From Bacteroidaceae bacterium (GTDB taxonomy: Bacteria > Bacteroidota > Bacteroidia > Bacteroidales > Bacteroidaceae), in contig JAFWYF010000007.1 of assembly GCA_017522785.1 (NCBI GenBank), positions 1 to 64,000 of the forward strand: a DNA stretch of 64,000 nt. Direction: 5' to 3'. Below are positions 36,037 through 45,191 of the stretch, in pieces. The notes under the pieces are model-generated. The model made no database searches. It was not told the origin of the DNA and saw only the letters and a list, made by a program, of their open reading frames with translations. The first letter of the stretch is position 1, and each line of letters opens with the position of its first letter. The translations under genes and the position numbers were made by a program.

Positions 36037-36513
36037 CTATTCTTCTAATTCGCAACCGGTAAAAAAGAAATCTTTTTCGGCAATCTCTTTAGAAAAACAG
36101 TAGAATGTGAGCTCTCCTATAGAGCATATAGTGCCGTTATGAGATATTGTTGCTTCGATAAACACAAAATTACGTTTGCTCTCTTTTATGCGCGCGCGTA
36201 TTTCTAATTTAATATCATCTCCAGTCGGAACAGGCTTCTTGTATTTTACATTTAAGTTTGTGGTCATTCCCGATGTCTGCAGTTTACGAGATATTAGCCA
36301 GCCGGCAGACTCGTCCATCAGAGTGGCCTGAATGCCACCATGCAGTGTTTTCATCCAACCTTGATAGTTGTTGTTGGGTGTCCAAAACGAAACAATATCG
36401 TCGCCATCTTCGTAGAACTCCATTTTTAATCCATAAGGGTTTGATGGTGCGCAGGCGAAACAGTTATATCCCTGCTCTGTGAGTCCTAGCCAAGGGTTTT
36501 TAATCTTTTTCAT
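36037..36513 (-). CDS. PaaI-family hotdog-fold thioesterase
   Basis: A 158-aa single hotdog domain: LHGGIQATLMDESAGWL (the glycine-rich helix with the catalytic acid in DESA), NVKYKKPVPTGDDI and the C-terminal strand. The N-terminus has CFACAPSNPYGLKMEF, a Cys-rich start often seen in 4HBT-like proteins. Hydrolysis of an acyl-CoA is likely; the acyl group is unknown. It is the first gene of a three-gene minus-strand set with the Wzi-like and lipoprotein genes, which has no obvious functional link. Confidence 0.88.
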   Translation of the reverse strand: MKKIKNPWLGLTEQGYNCFACAPSNPYGLKMEFYEDGDDIVSFWTPNNNYQGWMKTLHGGIQATLMDESAGWLISRKLQTSGMTTNLNVKYKKPVPTGDDIKLEIRARIKESKRNFVFIEATISHNGTICSIGELTFYCFSKEIAEKDFFFTGCELEE

Positions 36514-36603
36514 TATGCTTTGTGATGATGTGCTGTGAATGATTTATGTCGCTAAGTTATCTGTTTCTTTTAAAACATCTATACGAAAGATGTTTAAAAA
36601 AAG

Positions 36604-36629
36604 AAAAGCAGGAATTGATTCCTGCTTTT
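36604..36629 (-). terminator. Terminator of tRNA-Leu
   Basis: AAAAGCAGGAA and TTCCTGCTTTT form an 11-bp stem with a 4-base loop. The A-run on the left (36594-36602) gives a U-tract on the minus strand just downstream of the tRNA. Confidence 0.8.
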
Positions 36630-36631
36630 TG

Positions 36632-36713
36632 TACCCAGACCCGGGGTCGAACCGGGATGGGTTGCCCCACTGGTGTTTGAGACCAGCGCGTCTACCGATT
36701 CCGCCATCTGGGC
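36632..36713 (-). tRNA. tRNA-Leu (CAA anticodon)
   Basis: A class II tRNA of 82 bases. The acceptor GCCCAGA pairs with TCTGGGT (G1-U72), followed by discriminator A. The anticodon stem CTGGT/ACCAG holds the loop CTCAAAC with anticodon CAA. The D-loop is GGCGGAATCGGTAGACGCG and the T-loop GGTTCGACCCC region is intact. The terminal CCA is not encoded. Transcribed on its own from the promoter just upstream. Confidence 0.95.
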
Positions 36714-36730
36714 AATTGTTAATTGCGATG

Positions 36731-36761
36731 CAAAGGTACGTCTTTTTTTTGTATGTGCAAA
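36731..36761 (-). promoter_or_regulatory. Promoter of tRNA-Leu
   Basis: Minus-strand TTTG (36761-36758), a 19-base spacer and TACCTTTG (36738-36731) match the Bacteroidetes consensus. The start point would be a few bases before the tRNA. Confidence 0.8.
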
Positions 36762-36798
36762 TATTTTTCATGTTTTTTTGAAAAAACTTTTTATTTTC

Positions 36799-36829
36799 TT
36801 GGCTGTTACGACAAAAAGAAGTAATTTTG
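36799..36829 (+). promoter_or_regulatory. Promoter of the rplM-rpsI operon
   Basis: TTG (36799-36801), 20 bases and TAATTTTG (36822-36829) fit the consensus apart from the fourth base of the -33 box. The transcript would start near 36836, giving a leader of about 180 bases. Confidence 0.6.
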
Positions 36830-36835
36830 CAAGCC

Positions 36836-37015
36836 GATTATTATCAGCCCTCGAATGGGCTAATGACATTTCAGGTCTCTGAGTTAGCCACAGGACGGTC
36901 TAGCCAACTGTTCCGGCAAAGCGTGAAGAGGTTTTCTGTTTTGTTCCGAATTCCGTTAAGGAGCAATAGAGAAATGTCGGGAATGGAATTATTAACAAAT
37001 TAAACTAATTTTAAA
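36836..37015 (+). promoter_or_regulatory. Structured leader of the rplM-rpsI mRNA
   Basis: About 180 bases between promoter and L13 start. GGCTAA (36858-36863) can pair with TTAGCC (36884-36889), and GACATTTC (36865-36872) can pair at long range with GAAATGTC (36971-36978). Leaders of ribosomal protein operons often bind one of their own products (L13 does so in E. coli), so autoregulation is likely but unproven. Confidence 0.45.
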
Positions 37016-37477
37016 GTGGATACTTTAAGTTACAAAACAATTTCAGCAAACAAAACAACTGCACAGAAGGAGTGGGTTGTTGTAGATGCAACCGACCAAG
37101 TTCTTGGTCGTCTTGGCTCAAAAGTTGCCAAAATTCTTAGAGGTAAGTACAAACCCTGTTTTACACCTAATGCAGATTGTGGTGATAACGTAATCATTAT
37201 CAATGCAAACAAGGTTAAAATGACAGGAAACAAGTGGACAGACCGCATTTATTTGCGTTTCTCTGGCTATCCCGGTGGTCAGAAATCTTTCAGCCCTTCA
37301 GATGTGGCTAAAGGTTACAAAGGTTACGAGCGTTTGTTAAAGCATGTGGTTCGTGGTATGTTGCCTAAATCACGTCTTGGCGAGCATTTGTTGAACAACC
37401 TCTATATATATGAGGGTCCTGAGCACAATCATGCTGCACAGACTCCTAAAACAATTGATATTAACTCTTATAAATAA
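37016..37477 (+). CDS. rplM: 50S ribosomal protein L13
   Basis: A 153-aa L13: KEWVVVDATDQVLGRLGSKVAKILRGK near the N-terminus, VIIINANKVKMTGNK and the family signature around GMLPKSRLGEHLL. L13 is an early assembly protein of the large subunit. Translation starts at GTG, giving MDTLSYKTISANK as in other Bacteroidales. The S9 gene follows 8 bases later, the universal rplM-rpsI pair. A structured leader lies upstream. Confidence 0.97.
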   Translation: MDTLSYKTISANKTTAQKEWVVVDATDQVLGRLGSKVAKILRGKYKPCFTPNADCGDNVIIINANKVKMTGNKWTDRIYLRFSGYPGGQKSFSPSDVAKGYKGYERLLKHVVRGMLPKSRLGEHLLNNLYIYEGPEHNHAAQTPKTIDINSYK

Positions 37478-37485
37478 GAAAGCAG

Positions 37486-37872
37486 ATGGAAATGGTAAAT
37501 GCATTAGGCAGACGTAAAAGCGCAGTTGCCCGTATTTTCGTTACAGAAGGTACTGGAAAAATTACTATTAACAGAAAGGATCTGCAGGATTATTTTCCCT
37601 CGAGCATTCTTCAGTATGTTGTTAAACAGCCTCTGATGAAATTGGATGTTCTTGAGAAATACGATATTAAAGTTAATTTGGATGGTGGCGGTTTCACCGG
37701 TCAATCACAAGCTTTGCGTTTAGCTATCGCTCGTGCTTTGGTGAAAATCAATGCTGACGACAAAAAGGCTTTACGTTCCGAAGGATTCCTTACTCGTGAT
37801 GCCCGTGAGGTTGAGCGTAAGAAACCCGGACAGCCAAAAGCTCGTCGCAGATTCCAGTTCAGTAAACGTTAA
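37486..37872 (+). CDS. rpsI: 30S ribosomal protein S9
   Basis: A 128-aa S9 with the conserved ALGRRKSAVARI start, DGGGFTGQSQALRLAIARAL in the middle, and the basic C-terminal tail RREFQFSKR-like (ARRRFQFSKR) that reaches the ribosomal P site. It is cotranscribed with rplM and followed by a 141-base gap with a strong hairpin before rpsB. Confidence 0.97.
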   Translation: MEMVNALGRRKSAVARIFVTEGTGKITINRKDLQDYFPSSILQYVVKQPLMKLDVLEKYDIKVNLDGGGFTGQSQALRLAIARALVKINADDKKALRSEGFLTRDAREVERKKPGQPKARRRFQFSKR

Positions 37873-37874
37873 TA

Positions 37875-37990
37875 TTCGGCCCGAAAAGAGACGTTTAGTA
37901 TCTAAACCACTCGGGACTTCACCTTATATAATATATTATCTGTTTGGTGAGCTACCCGGGAGGTTGGTTCAAAGTAATTAAAAAAGAAGG
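37875..37990 (+). promoter_or_regulatory. Candidate rpsB leader element
   Basis: CCCGA (37880-37884) pairs with TCGGG (37911-37915), enclosing GTTTAG-TAT-CTAAAC (37893-37907). A second segment (about 37951-37975) has another CCCGGG-centred fold. No terminator T-run follows, so a protein-binding leader for S2 fits better than an attenuator. Confidence 0.45.
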
Positions 37991-38013
37991 TAAACGATTT
38001 AAATTTTAAAAAC

Positions 38014-38838
38014 ATGTCAAGAATTTCATTTGAAACACTTTTAGAGGCAGGTGCACACTTTGGTCACTTGAAAAGTAAATGGAACCCCGCAATGGCTCCC
38101 TACATCTTCATGGAGCGTAACGGTATCCACATCATCGACCTGCACAAAACTGCCGCTATGGTTGATACAGCAGCCGAGGCTCTTAAACAAATTGCAAAAA
38201 GCGGTAAGAAAATCCTTTTCGTTGCTACAAAGAAGCAACTTAAAGATGTTGTTGCCGAGAAAGCTCAATCAATAGGTATGCCCTATGTAATTGAGCGTTG
38301 GCCCGGTGGTATGCTTACAAACTTCCCCACAATCCGTAAGGCTGTGAAGAAGATGGCTACTATCGACAAACTTACTCAGGATGGTACATATTCAAACCTC
38401 TCAAAACGTGAAATACTCCAGATTTCTCGTCAGCGTGCAAAGTTGGACAAGACTCTTGGTTCTATTGCCGACCTTACTCGCCTTCCTTCTGCTATCTTTG
38501 TAGTAGACGTAATGAAAGAGTACATCGCAGTTCATGAGGCTAACCGTCTTGGTATTCCTGTATTTGCAATTGTAGATACAAACTCAAACCCCAACGATGT
38601 TGATTTCGTAATCCCTGCAAACGATGATGCTACAAAGTCAGTAGAGGTAATCCTCGATGCTTGTTGCGCTGCTATTGCCGAGGGTATCGAAGAGCGTAAG
38701 GTAGAGAAGGTTGATACCGAGGCTGCCGAGGGCGAAGAGGAGAATGCAGAGGTAAAGAAAACAGCACGTCGTCGCACAACTAAGGCTCGCGCTAACAAAG
38801 CTGCAGAGGCTGAGAACACAGAGAACGTTGCTGAATAA
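38014..38838 (+). CDS. rpsB: 30S ribosomal protein S2
   Basis: A 274-aa S2: FETLLEAGAHFGHLKSKWNP, FMERNGIHIIDLHKT, the RWPGGMLTNF signature and SAIFVVDVMKE. The last ~45 residues are a low-complexity acidic and then basic tail (EGEEENAEVKKTARRRTTKA), an extension often seen in Bacteroidetes S2. tsf follows after 27 bases. Part of the rplM-rpsI-rpsB-tsf cluster. Confidence 0.97.
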   Translation: MSRISFETLLEAGAHFGHLKSKWNPAMAPYIFMERNGIHIIDLHKTAAMVDTAAEALKQIAKSGKKILFVATKKQLKDVVAEKAQSIGMPYVIERWPGGMLTNFPTIRKAVKKMATIDKLTQDGTYSNLSKREILQISRQRAKLDKTLGSIADLTRLPSAIFVVDVMKEYIAVHEANRLGIPVFAIVDTNSNPNDVDFVIPANDDATKSVEVILDACCAAIAEGIEERKVEKVDTEAAEGEEENAEVKKTARRRTTKARANKAAEAENTENVAE

Positions 38839-38865
38839 TTATAAACAATAAAACAATAAAATACT

Positions 38866-39687
38866 ATGGCTGTAACAATGGCTGATATTGCCAAGCTACG
38901 TTCAATGACCGGAGCTGGTATGATGGATTGTAAGAATGCTTTGACCGAGGGTGAAGGCGATTTTGATAAGGCTATTGAGATTATCCGCAAGAAGGGTCAG
39001 TTGGTAGCTGCAAAACGTAGCGACCGTGAGGCTTTTGAGGGTTGCGTTCTCGTGAAAGCAGAGAATGGCTTTGCTGCAATCATCGCTCTCAAATGTGAGA
39101 CCGACTTCGTTGCTCAGGGTGCTGACTTTGTGAAACTTACACAAGATATTCTCGATGCTGCAGTAGCTGCTAAATGTGCTACTATCGACGAGGTTAAGGC
39201 TCTTTCTTTGGGTGAGGGTACTGTTCAGGATGCTATCGTAGCTCGTTCAGGAATTACCGGCGAGAAGATGGAACTTGATGGTTACAAGACTCTCGTAGCA
39301 GAGAATGTATATACATACAACCACCAAAAGAAGAATATGCTTTGTACTATGGTTGCTCTTAGCCAAGCAAACGAGGAGGCTGGTCATGAGATAGCAATGC
39401 AAATTGCTGCTTCTGCACCTCTTGCTCTTACAAGCGAGGACCTCGATCCTGCATTGGTTGCTAAAGAGCGTGTTGTTGCTGAAGACAAAGCACGTGAAGA
39501 GGGTAAACCCGAGAATATGATTGCTCGTATAGCTGATGGTCGTATTCAGAAATACTACAAAGAGGTATGTCTGCTCCAGCAGGGATACTGCCAGAACGAG
39601 AAGATTACTGTTGCCGATTTCCTCAAAGGTTTCGACAAAGAGCTTACAGCAACAGGTTTCCAACGTTTTACACTCCGCGCAGAGTAA
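38866..39687 (+). CDS. tsf: Elongation factor Ts
   Basis: The 273-aa guanine nucleotide exchange factor for EF-Tu. N-terminal domain AKLRSMTGAGMMDCKNALTE, the core with KCETDFVAQGADF (the TDFV motif that displaces Mg2+ in EF-Tu) and a C-terminal subdomain. It is cotranscribed with rpsB. Both genes prefer NNC/NNT codons typical of highly expressed genes here. A terminator lies right after it. Confidence 0.97.
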   Translation: MAVTMADIAKLRSMTGAGMMDCKNALTEGEGDFDKAIEIIRKKGQLVAAKRSDREAFEGCVLVKAENGFAAIIALKCETDFVAQGADFVKLTQDILDAAVAAKCATIDEVKALSLGEGTVQDAIVARSGITGEKMELDGYKTLVAENVYTYNHQKKNMLCTMVALSQANEEAGHEIAMQIAASAPLALTSEDLDPALVAKERVVAEDKAREEGKPENMIARIADGRIQKYYKEVCLLQQGYCQNEKITVADFLKGFDKELTATGFQRFTLRAE

Positions 39688-39708
39688 TAGGTAGAAATGC
39701 TAAATATT

Positions 39709-39743
39709 AAAAAAGGATATATCAACTCGATATATCCTTTTTT
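39709..39743. terminator. Bidirectional terminator between tsf and rnhB
   Basis: A perfect 15-bp stem (39709-39723 with 39729-39743), loop AACTC and T-runs on both strands. It ends both the rplM-tsf cluster and the opposite rimP-to-rnhB operon. Confidence 0.9.
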
Positions 39744-39760
39744 TGTTTTTATTACAATAT

Positions 39761-40375
39761 TTATTCTCCAAAATCGAATGTAAGTTGCTTAGGCTCTTCT
39801 CCCAAAAGATTATAACTCTTACGATGATATGGGGTTATACCATACTCTCTAATAGCGGCGCGATGTTTTGCGGTGGGATATCCTTTGTTACCTTCCCAAT
39901 CGTATTGTGGATACTCCTTTGCCAATTCCAACATATAATCGTCGCGATATGTTTTTGCCAAAATAGATGCTGCTGCAATGCTCATATATGTGGCATCGCC
40001 TTTCACAACTGTAGTGTGTGGAATGTTGGGGTAGGGAGTGAATTTATTACCGTCAATCAATAGATGTTGTGGACGTGTTTTTAACTTGTCAATTGCACGA
40101 TGCATGGCAAGTATAGATGCTCTTAGAATATTTATCTTATCAATCTCTTCTGCTGTAACAATGCCAACAGCCCATGAGACTGCCTCACGCTCTATGATTT
40201 CTCGCAAAATATAGCGTTTTGCCTCTGTGAGTTTTTTAGAATCGTTGAGTAATTCATTTTCAAATCCTTCGGGAAGAATAACAGCTGCGGCATATACATC
40301 TCCTGCAAGACAACCTCGTCCGGCCTCGTCGCAACCGGCTTCAATAATATCTCGATTCAAATATGGTTTAAGCAT
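39761..40375 (-). CDS. rnhB: Ribonuclease HII
   Basis: A 204-aa RNase HII that cleaves RNA at single ribonucleotides in DNA. The active-site motif CDEAGRGCLAGD carries Asp16 and Glu17; the third and fourth acids are in LLIDGNKF and in the SILAKTYRDDYM helix. It is the last gene of the minus-strand operon, 21 bases behind sufS, and ends at the shared terminator. Confidence 0.95.
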   Translation of the reverse strand: MLKPYLNRDIIEAGCDEAGRGCLAGDVYAAAVILPEGFENELLNDSKKLTEAKRYILREIIEREAVSWAVGIVTAEEIDKINILRASILAMHRAIDKLKTRPQHLLIDGNKFTPYPNIPHTTVVKGDATYMSIAAASILAKTYRDDYMLELAKEYPQYDWEGNKGYPTAKHRAAIREYGITPYHRKSYNLLGEEPKQLTFDFGE

Positions 40376-40396
40376 TACAAGGAATTCCTTTAATTT

Positions 40397-41608
40397 CTAC
40401 TCAAACATTCTGCTAACCCTCTTTATACCCTCTACAAGTATATCTGCTTCTTCGGTTGTGTTGTAGATGGCAAAGGATGCTCGTACCGTTCCCGGTATGT
40501 TCAAGTAGTCTATAAGCGGTTGTGCACAGTGATGTCCTGTGCGTATAGCAATTCCTAAATGGTCTAATAGGGTTCCCATGTCAGCAGGGTGAATATTGCC
40601 AACAAGAAAAGAAATCGCCGCTCCATTGGGGCTACCAAAAATTCTCATTCCGGGTATCTCTTTCAAACGCTCTACAGTGTATTTCGTAAGTGCTTGCTCA
40701 TGCTTTGCTATCTCAGTAAGTCCTATTTCGTTAATAAAGTCAATAGCTCTACCTAGTGCAATAGCGCCTATATAGTCGGGGGTTCCAGCCTCAAACTTGT
40801 ATGGTAGTTCGTTATATGTAGTTTTTTCGAAACGTACTGTCTGTATCATCTCACCGCCACCATGATAGGGCTGCATAGCATTTAAAAACTGCTCTTTTCC
40901 ATACAGAACGCCAATCCCTGTTGGTGCATATAATTTGTGTCCGCTGAAAACGAAGAAATCGGCATCTAACTCTTGAACATCGACAGCTATATGTGGAGTA
41001 CTTTGTGCACCGTCAATCAAAATAGGAACATTATTGCTATGTGCAATATCTATGCACTCTTTAATAGGGTTTGTTATACCTAATACATTTGATACATGTG
41101 TGATGCTTACCAAACGTGTCTTTTCATTGAATAATGCTTTGTATGCGTCGATGTTTAACGATAAATCGCTATTCAATGGTATTACACGTAAAACAACGCC
41201 CAATCGTTCTTGTAGCATTTGCCAAGGTACAATGTTGCTGTGGTGCTCCATTGTAGAAATGATAATCTCATCCCCTTCATTGAGAAATGTATTGTCAAAT
41301 GATGTAGCAACAAGGTTGATGCTTTCGGTTGTGCCACGTGTGAATATTATCTCATGCCTGTTTTGGGCATTAATGAATGAGCGCACCTTTTCGCGTGCCT
41401 CTTCGAAACGTTCAGTTGCCACTTGCGACAAGTGATGTATGCCTCTGTGTACATTTGAGTTAATGGTACAATATGCATCCGAAATAGTCTCTATAACACA
41501 CTTTGGCTTTTGTGTTGTGGCGGCATTATCGAGATATACCAACTGTTTACCATGTACTAGTTGCTCTAGTATAGGAAACTCCTTTCGTATTTTGTATGGG
41601 TCGAGCAT
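40397..41608 (-). CDS. sufS: SufS cysteine desulfurase
   Basis: The 403-aa PLP enzyme removes sulfur from L-cysteine for Fe-S cluster assembly. Motifs: YLDNAATTQKP near the N-terminus, FSGHKLYAPTGIG with the PLP lysine K225, and RTGHHCAQP with the persulfide cysteine C361. The SufS-type short loop around Cys separates it from IscS. It follows sufD by 9 bases. No sufE or sufU is adjacent, so a partner must be encoded elsewhere. Confidence 0.95.
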   Translation of the reverse strand: MLDPYKIRKEFPILEQLVHGKQLVYLDNAATTQKPKCVIETISDAYCTINSNVHRGIHHLSQVATERFEEAREKVRSFINAQNRHEIIFTRGTTESINLVATSFDNTFLNEGDEIIISTMEHHSNIVPWQMLQERLGVVLRVIPLNSDLSLNIDAYKALFNEKTRLVSITHVSNVLGITNPIKECIDIAHSNNVPILIDGAQSTPHIAVDVQELDADFFVFSGHKLYAPTGIGVLYGKEQFLNAMQPYHGGGEMIQTVRFEKTTYNELPYKFEAGTPDYIGAIALGRAIDFINEIGLTEIAKHEQALTKYTVERLKEIPGMRIFGSPNGAAISFLVGNIHPADMGTLLDHLGIAIRTGHHCAQPLIDYLNIPGTVRASFAIYNTTEEADILVEGIKRVSRMFE

Positions 41609-41617
41609 CTTTAAATC

Positions 41618-42961
41618 TTATTGTTTACATAGTGAACATCCCTTACAACGGTTTAATTCTCCTCGGAAACGTTTCTCAACAAGCATGTGCAAACGGTCGC
41701 GTATAGCTTCAATAGGAATTCTTTCTATAACCTCACCTGCAAATCCATACATCAGCAAATGGCGTGCCTCGTCAATGGGTATTCCACGTTGTTGCATGTA
41801 GAACAATGCATTTTCGTCTAGTTGTCCAACTGTAGAGCCATGACTACATTTAACATCATCGGCGTATATCTCTAATTGAGGTTGTGCATACATCCTTGCA
41901 CATTTAGTCAGACATAAATTTCTATTGGTCTGTTGTGAATTTGTTTGCTGTGCATCGGGGCGTATAAGCATTTTACCCGAAAATACGCCGGTAGACTCCT
42001 CATCCAGTATATATTTATATAATTCATTGCTTGTACAATGTCCCACTTTGTGGTCTACAAGTGTGTGGTTGTCGGTGTGTTGCTTACGGTCGTTTATTAC
42101 TAATCCCGATATATCTGTTTCTGCGGCTTTACCTTCTAGCATAACGTAAACACCATTACGGGTGAAACCGTTGGTGAGAGTTATGTTATTGTGGTTGAAT
42201 ACAGAACATTCTTGCTGATTCACAAATAGTTGTGCAAGACGTGTATTGCTATAACTGGTTTCCTCAACTTCGCAAAGATTTAGCTTTGCTCCTTTAGCGA
42301 GGAATATCTCTGTTATTTGTGTAGACAACGACTTATGTTCATTCGAAGAGTGGTCGCAAAGGAGCAAGTTTGCACTTGCGTTCTCCTCCAATATTATGAG
42401 TATTCGTCTATTACTCATAATATCAATATTTGCATTAAGAATAGTTACCAACTGGATAGTCTCTTTAACCTCTATGCCTTTATGTATATAAAGCACAAGA
42501 CCATCTTGTACAAAGGTGGTATTAAATTGCGCTATACTGTCGCCACTCTCTGCCAAACTATTATAGTAGGGTGCAAGTAGTTCTGAATTGCTTTGTGCAA
42601 TCTCATTAAGGCTGCCAACTACAACTCCTTCGGGCAGTGTCTTGTTCTGTTTATCTGTCTTGTAATACGAATCGTTTACAATAAATTCCTGACGTGTGTT
42701 TAAATTGGGAACATCACAAGTGAACACATCGTTAGGATTTACAACAGTTTGAATACGCCCTAAATTCATTCCATAATCGACATCGAACTGCTTGACAATA
42801 TCGCTATTGCGATATAGCTCATCGTTCTTTGCGGGAAATCCCAATGCCTTGAACTTTATGTAGGCTTTCTCACGTGCAACATTCAGCAGTTGTGCGCAAG
42901 GCTCCTTTATAAGTTCTTTGTTACGGTCGTATATATCAATATATTCTTGTACGTTGTTCAT
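41618..42961 (-). CDS. sufD: SufD, Fe-S scaffold complex subunit
   Basis: A 447-aa SufD that partners SufB in the SufBC2D scaffold. The typical beta-helix core is seen in the middle (SNRRILIILEENASANLLL, GKMLIRPDAQQTNSQQTNRNLCL) and the C-terminal FYMQQRGIPIDEARHLLMYGFAGEVIE. The last residues carry a Cys-rich tail, RCKGCSLCKQ, with three cysteines in CxxCxxC spacing, absent from the enterobacterial protein. It is 9 bases after sufC. Confidence 0.93.
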   Translation of the reverse strand: MNNVQEYIDIYDRNKELIKEPCAQLLNVAREKAYIKFKALGFPAKNDELYRNSDIVKQFDVDYGMNLGRIQTVVNPNDVFTCDVPNLNTRQEFIVNDSYYKTDKQNKTLPEGVVVGSLNEIAQSNSELLAPYYNSLAESGDSIAQFNTTFVQDGLVLYIHKGIEVKETIQLVTILNANIDIMSNRRILIILEENASANLLLCDHSSNEHKSLSTQITEIFLAKGAKLNLCEVEETSYSNTRLAQLFVNQQECSVFNHNNITLTNGFTRNGVYVMLEGKAAETDISGLVINDRKQHTDNHTLVDHKVGHCTSNELYKYILDEESTGVFSGKMLIRPDAQQTNSQQTNRNLCLTKCARMYAQPQLEIYADDVKCSHGSTVGQLDENALFYMQQRGIPIDEARHLLMYGFAGEVIERIPIEAIRDRLHMLVEKRFRGELNRCKGCSLCKQ

Positions 42962-42970
42962 TGTTTTTGC

Positions 42971-43729
42971 TTAGTTGCTTTCGTTTTTTATCCAATCGTA
43001 TCCACGCTCTTCCAGTTCAAGTGCCAATTCCGGCCCTGCAGTTTTTACAATACGTCCATTGTACAAAACGTGAACAATATCGGGCTTAATATAATCGAGC
43101 AAACGTTGATAGTGTGTAATTACAAGTGTCGAGGTATCGTCGCGCTTTAATTTGTTTACACCCTCTGCTACTATACGCAAAGCGTCAATGTCTAGTCCCG
43201 AATCGGTTTCATCCAAAATGCTTAGAGTCGGTTCGAGCATTGCCATTTGAAATATCTCATTGCGTTTCTTTTCACCTCCGCTGAAGCCTTCATTTACAGA
43301 ACGGTTTGCCAATTTGCTGTCGAGGTTTACAAGTGAACGTTTCTCGCGCATTAGCTTAAGGAAATCGCCTGCGCTCATAGGCTCTTGCTTCAGATATTCG
43401 CGTTTGGCATTTATTGCTGCACGCATAAAGTTTGTCATGCTTACGCCTGCAATCTCAACAGGATATTGAAATGATAGGAATATACCTTCGTGGCTACGGT
43501 CTTCGGGTGAAAGTGCAAGAAGGTCTTTTCCTTTATATATAATTTCTCCTTCTGTTACGGTGTAAGCAGGGTGCCCAACAAGGACATTGCTCAGAGTACT
43601 TTTTCCGGAACCATTAGGACCCATTATGGCATGTACCTCACCCGGTCTAACAGTCAAATTTATACCTTTTAATATCTCTTTGCCATCTATTGTGGCATGT
43701 AAGTTCTTTATTTCTATAAGATTCTCCAT
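42971..43729 (-). CDS. sufC: SufC ATPase
   Basis: A 252-aa ABC-type ATPase energising SufB-SufD. Walker A is GPNGSGKSTL, the ABC signature FSGGEKKRNEIFQ and Walker B LSILDETDSGLD, in which the D of LDETDSGLD is typical of SufC. The H-loop is VITHYQRLL. It lies between sufB and sufD, with gaps of 13 and 9 bases. Confidence 0.97.
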   Translation of the reverse strand: MENLIEIKNLHATIDGKEILKGINLTVRPGEVHAIMGPNGSGKSTLSNVLVGHPAYTVTEGEIIYKGKDLLALSPEDRSHEGIFLSFQYPVEIAGVSMTNFMRAAINAKREYLKQEPMSAGDFLKLMREKRSLVNLDSKLANRSVNEGFSGGEKKRNEIFQMAMLEPTLSILDETDSGLDIDALRIVAEGVNKLKRDDTSTLVITHYQRLLDYIKPDIVHVLYNGRIVKTAGPELALELEERGYDWIKNESN

Positions 43730-43742
43730 AGTCGTAATTTGT

Positions 43743-45191
43743 TTATCCTACTGAGCCTTCGAGTGAAACACTTAACAATTTTTGTGCCTCTATCGCAAAC
43801 TCCATAGGTAGTTTGTTTAGTACCTCTTTTGCATATCCGTTTACAATTAGTCCAATAGCCTCTTCGGTACCTATACCACGTTGGTTACAGTAGAAAAGTT
43901 GGTCTTCGGATATTTTAGAAGTTGTGGCTTCGTGCTCTATTACAGCACTATTATTGTGTATGTCCATATATGGGAATGTATGAGCACCACATTTGCTACC
44001 CAATAGTAGTGAGTCGCATTGGCTGTAATTACGCGCATTATCGGCATTTTTGCTTACACGCACTAAACCACGGTAGGAATTCTGGCTTTTGCCGGCAGAA
44101 ATACCCTTGCTAATGATTGTGCTACGAGTATTCTTTCCCAAATGAATCATCTTTGTGCCGGTGTCTGCTTGCTGAAAATTATTTGTCAAAGCAACAGAGT
44201 AGAACTCTCCTTGTGAATTATCGCCTCGCAGAATACATCCCGGATATTTCCATGTTATTGCAGAACCTGTCTCAACCTGTGTCCAAGATAATTTACTGTT
44301 TATGCCTCGGCAATCGCCGCGTTTTGTAACAAAGTTATATACTCCTCCACGTCCTTGTGCATCGCCGGGATACCAGTTCTGTACAGTACTATATTTAACC
44401 TCGGCATTGTCCAATACAATTATCTCTACAATTGCGGCATGCAATTGGTTCTCATCGCGCATGGGGGCTGTACATCCTTCTAAGTATGAAACGTAGCTGT
44501 TGTCATCTGCTACTATCAATGTGCGTTCAAACTGTCCGGTATTTGCCGCGTTAATGCGAAAATATGTAGATAACTCCATTGGACAGCGTACTCCTTTGGG
44601 AATATATACAAATGAACCGTCGCTGAATACGGCACTATTCAGTGCTGCAAAGAAGTTATCGCGATAGTTTACTACTGTACCTAAATATTTACGTACAAGG
44701 TCGGGATACTCCTGTATTGCCTCACTCATAGAGCAGAATATAATACCCTTCTCTTTTAACTCCTCTTTAAAAGTGGTTTTAACAGAAACAGAGTCCATTA
44801 CAGCATCTACAGCTGTGTTTGTTAGTGCCAGACGTTCCTCTAATGGAATACCCAACTTGTCGAAAGCCTTCATCAACTCCGGGTCAATCTCTTTGTTCTG
44901 TTTCTCTTTACTCTTTTTTAGAGGGTCGGCATAGTATGATATGCTTTGGTAGTCTATTGGCGGAATATTAAGATGTGGCCATGTAGGCATCTCTTGTGTC
45001 AGCCAATATTTGTATGCTTGCATACGGAATTCGAGCATCCACTCCGGCTCATTTTTCTTTTTGGAAATGAGCTTTATGATGTTCTCGTTCAATCCGCTCT
45101 CTATAATCTCTGTCTTAATGTTGCTGACAAAGCCATACTCATAGGCCTTGTTTGCAATTTTCTTTAGTATATTGTTATTTCGCTTTTTCAT
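43743..45191 (-). CDS. sufB: SufB, Fe-S scaffold complex subunit
   Basis: A 482-aa SufB. Marker motifs are [52 protein letters not shown] and, near the end, [11 protein letters not shown] with the conserved cysteine that takes sulfur. The ATG at 45191 overlaps the cvpA stop by 17 bases, so translation is coupled to it. In Bacteroidales sufBCDS is usually in this order. Confidence 0.95.
   Translation of the reverse strand: MKKRNNNILKKIANKAYEYGFVSNIKTEIIESGLNENIIKLISKKKNEPEWMLEFRMQAYKYWLTQEMPTWPHLNIPPIDYQSISYYADPLKKSKEKQNKEIDPELMKAFDKLGIPLEERLALTNTAVDAVMDSVSVKTTFKEELKEKGIIFCSMSEAIQEYPDLVRKYLGTVVNYRDNFFAALNSAVFSDGSFVYIPKGVRCPMELSTYFRINAANTGQFERTLIVADDNSYVSYLEGCTAPMRDENQLHAAIVEIIVLDNAEVKYSTVQNWYPGDAQGRGGVYNFVTKRGDCRGINSKLSWTQVETGSAITWKYPGCILRGDNSQGEFYSVALTNNFQQADTGTKMIHLGKNTRSTIISKGISAGKSQNSYRGLVRVSKNADNARNYSQCDSLLLGSKCGAHTFPYMDIHNNSAVIEHEATTSKISEDQLFYCNQRGIGTEEAIGLIVNGYAKEVLNKLPMEFAIEAQKLLSVSLEGSVG

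Noticed and set aside
36539..36781. Short ORFs on both strands across tRNA-Leu
   Set aside because: They translate tRNA sequence; no start signals and the tRNA is complete.
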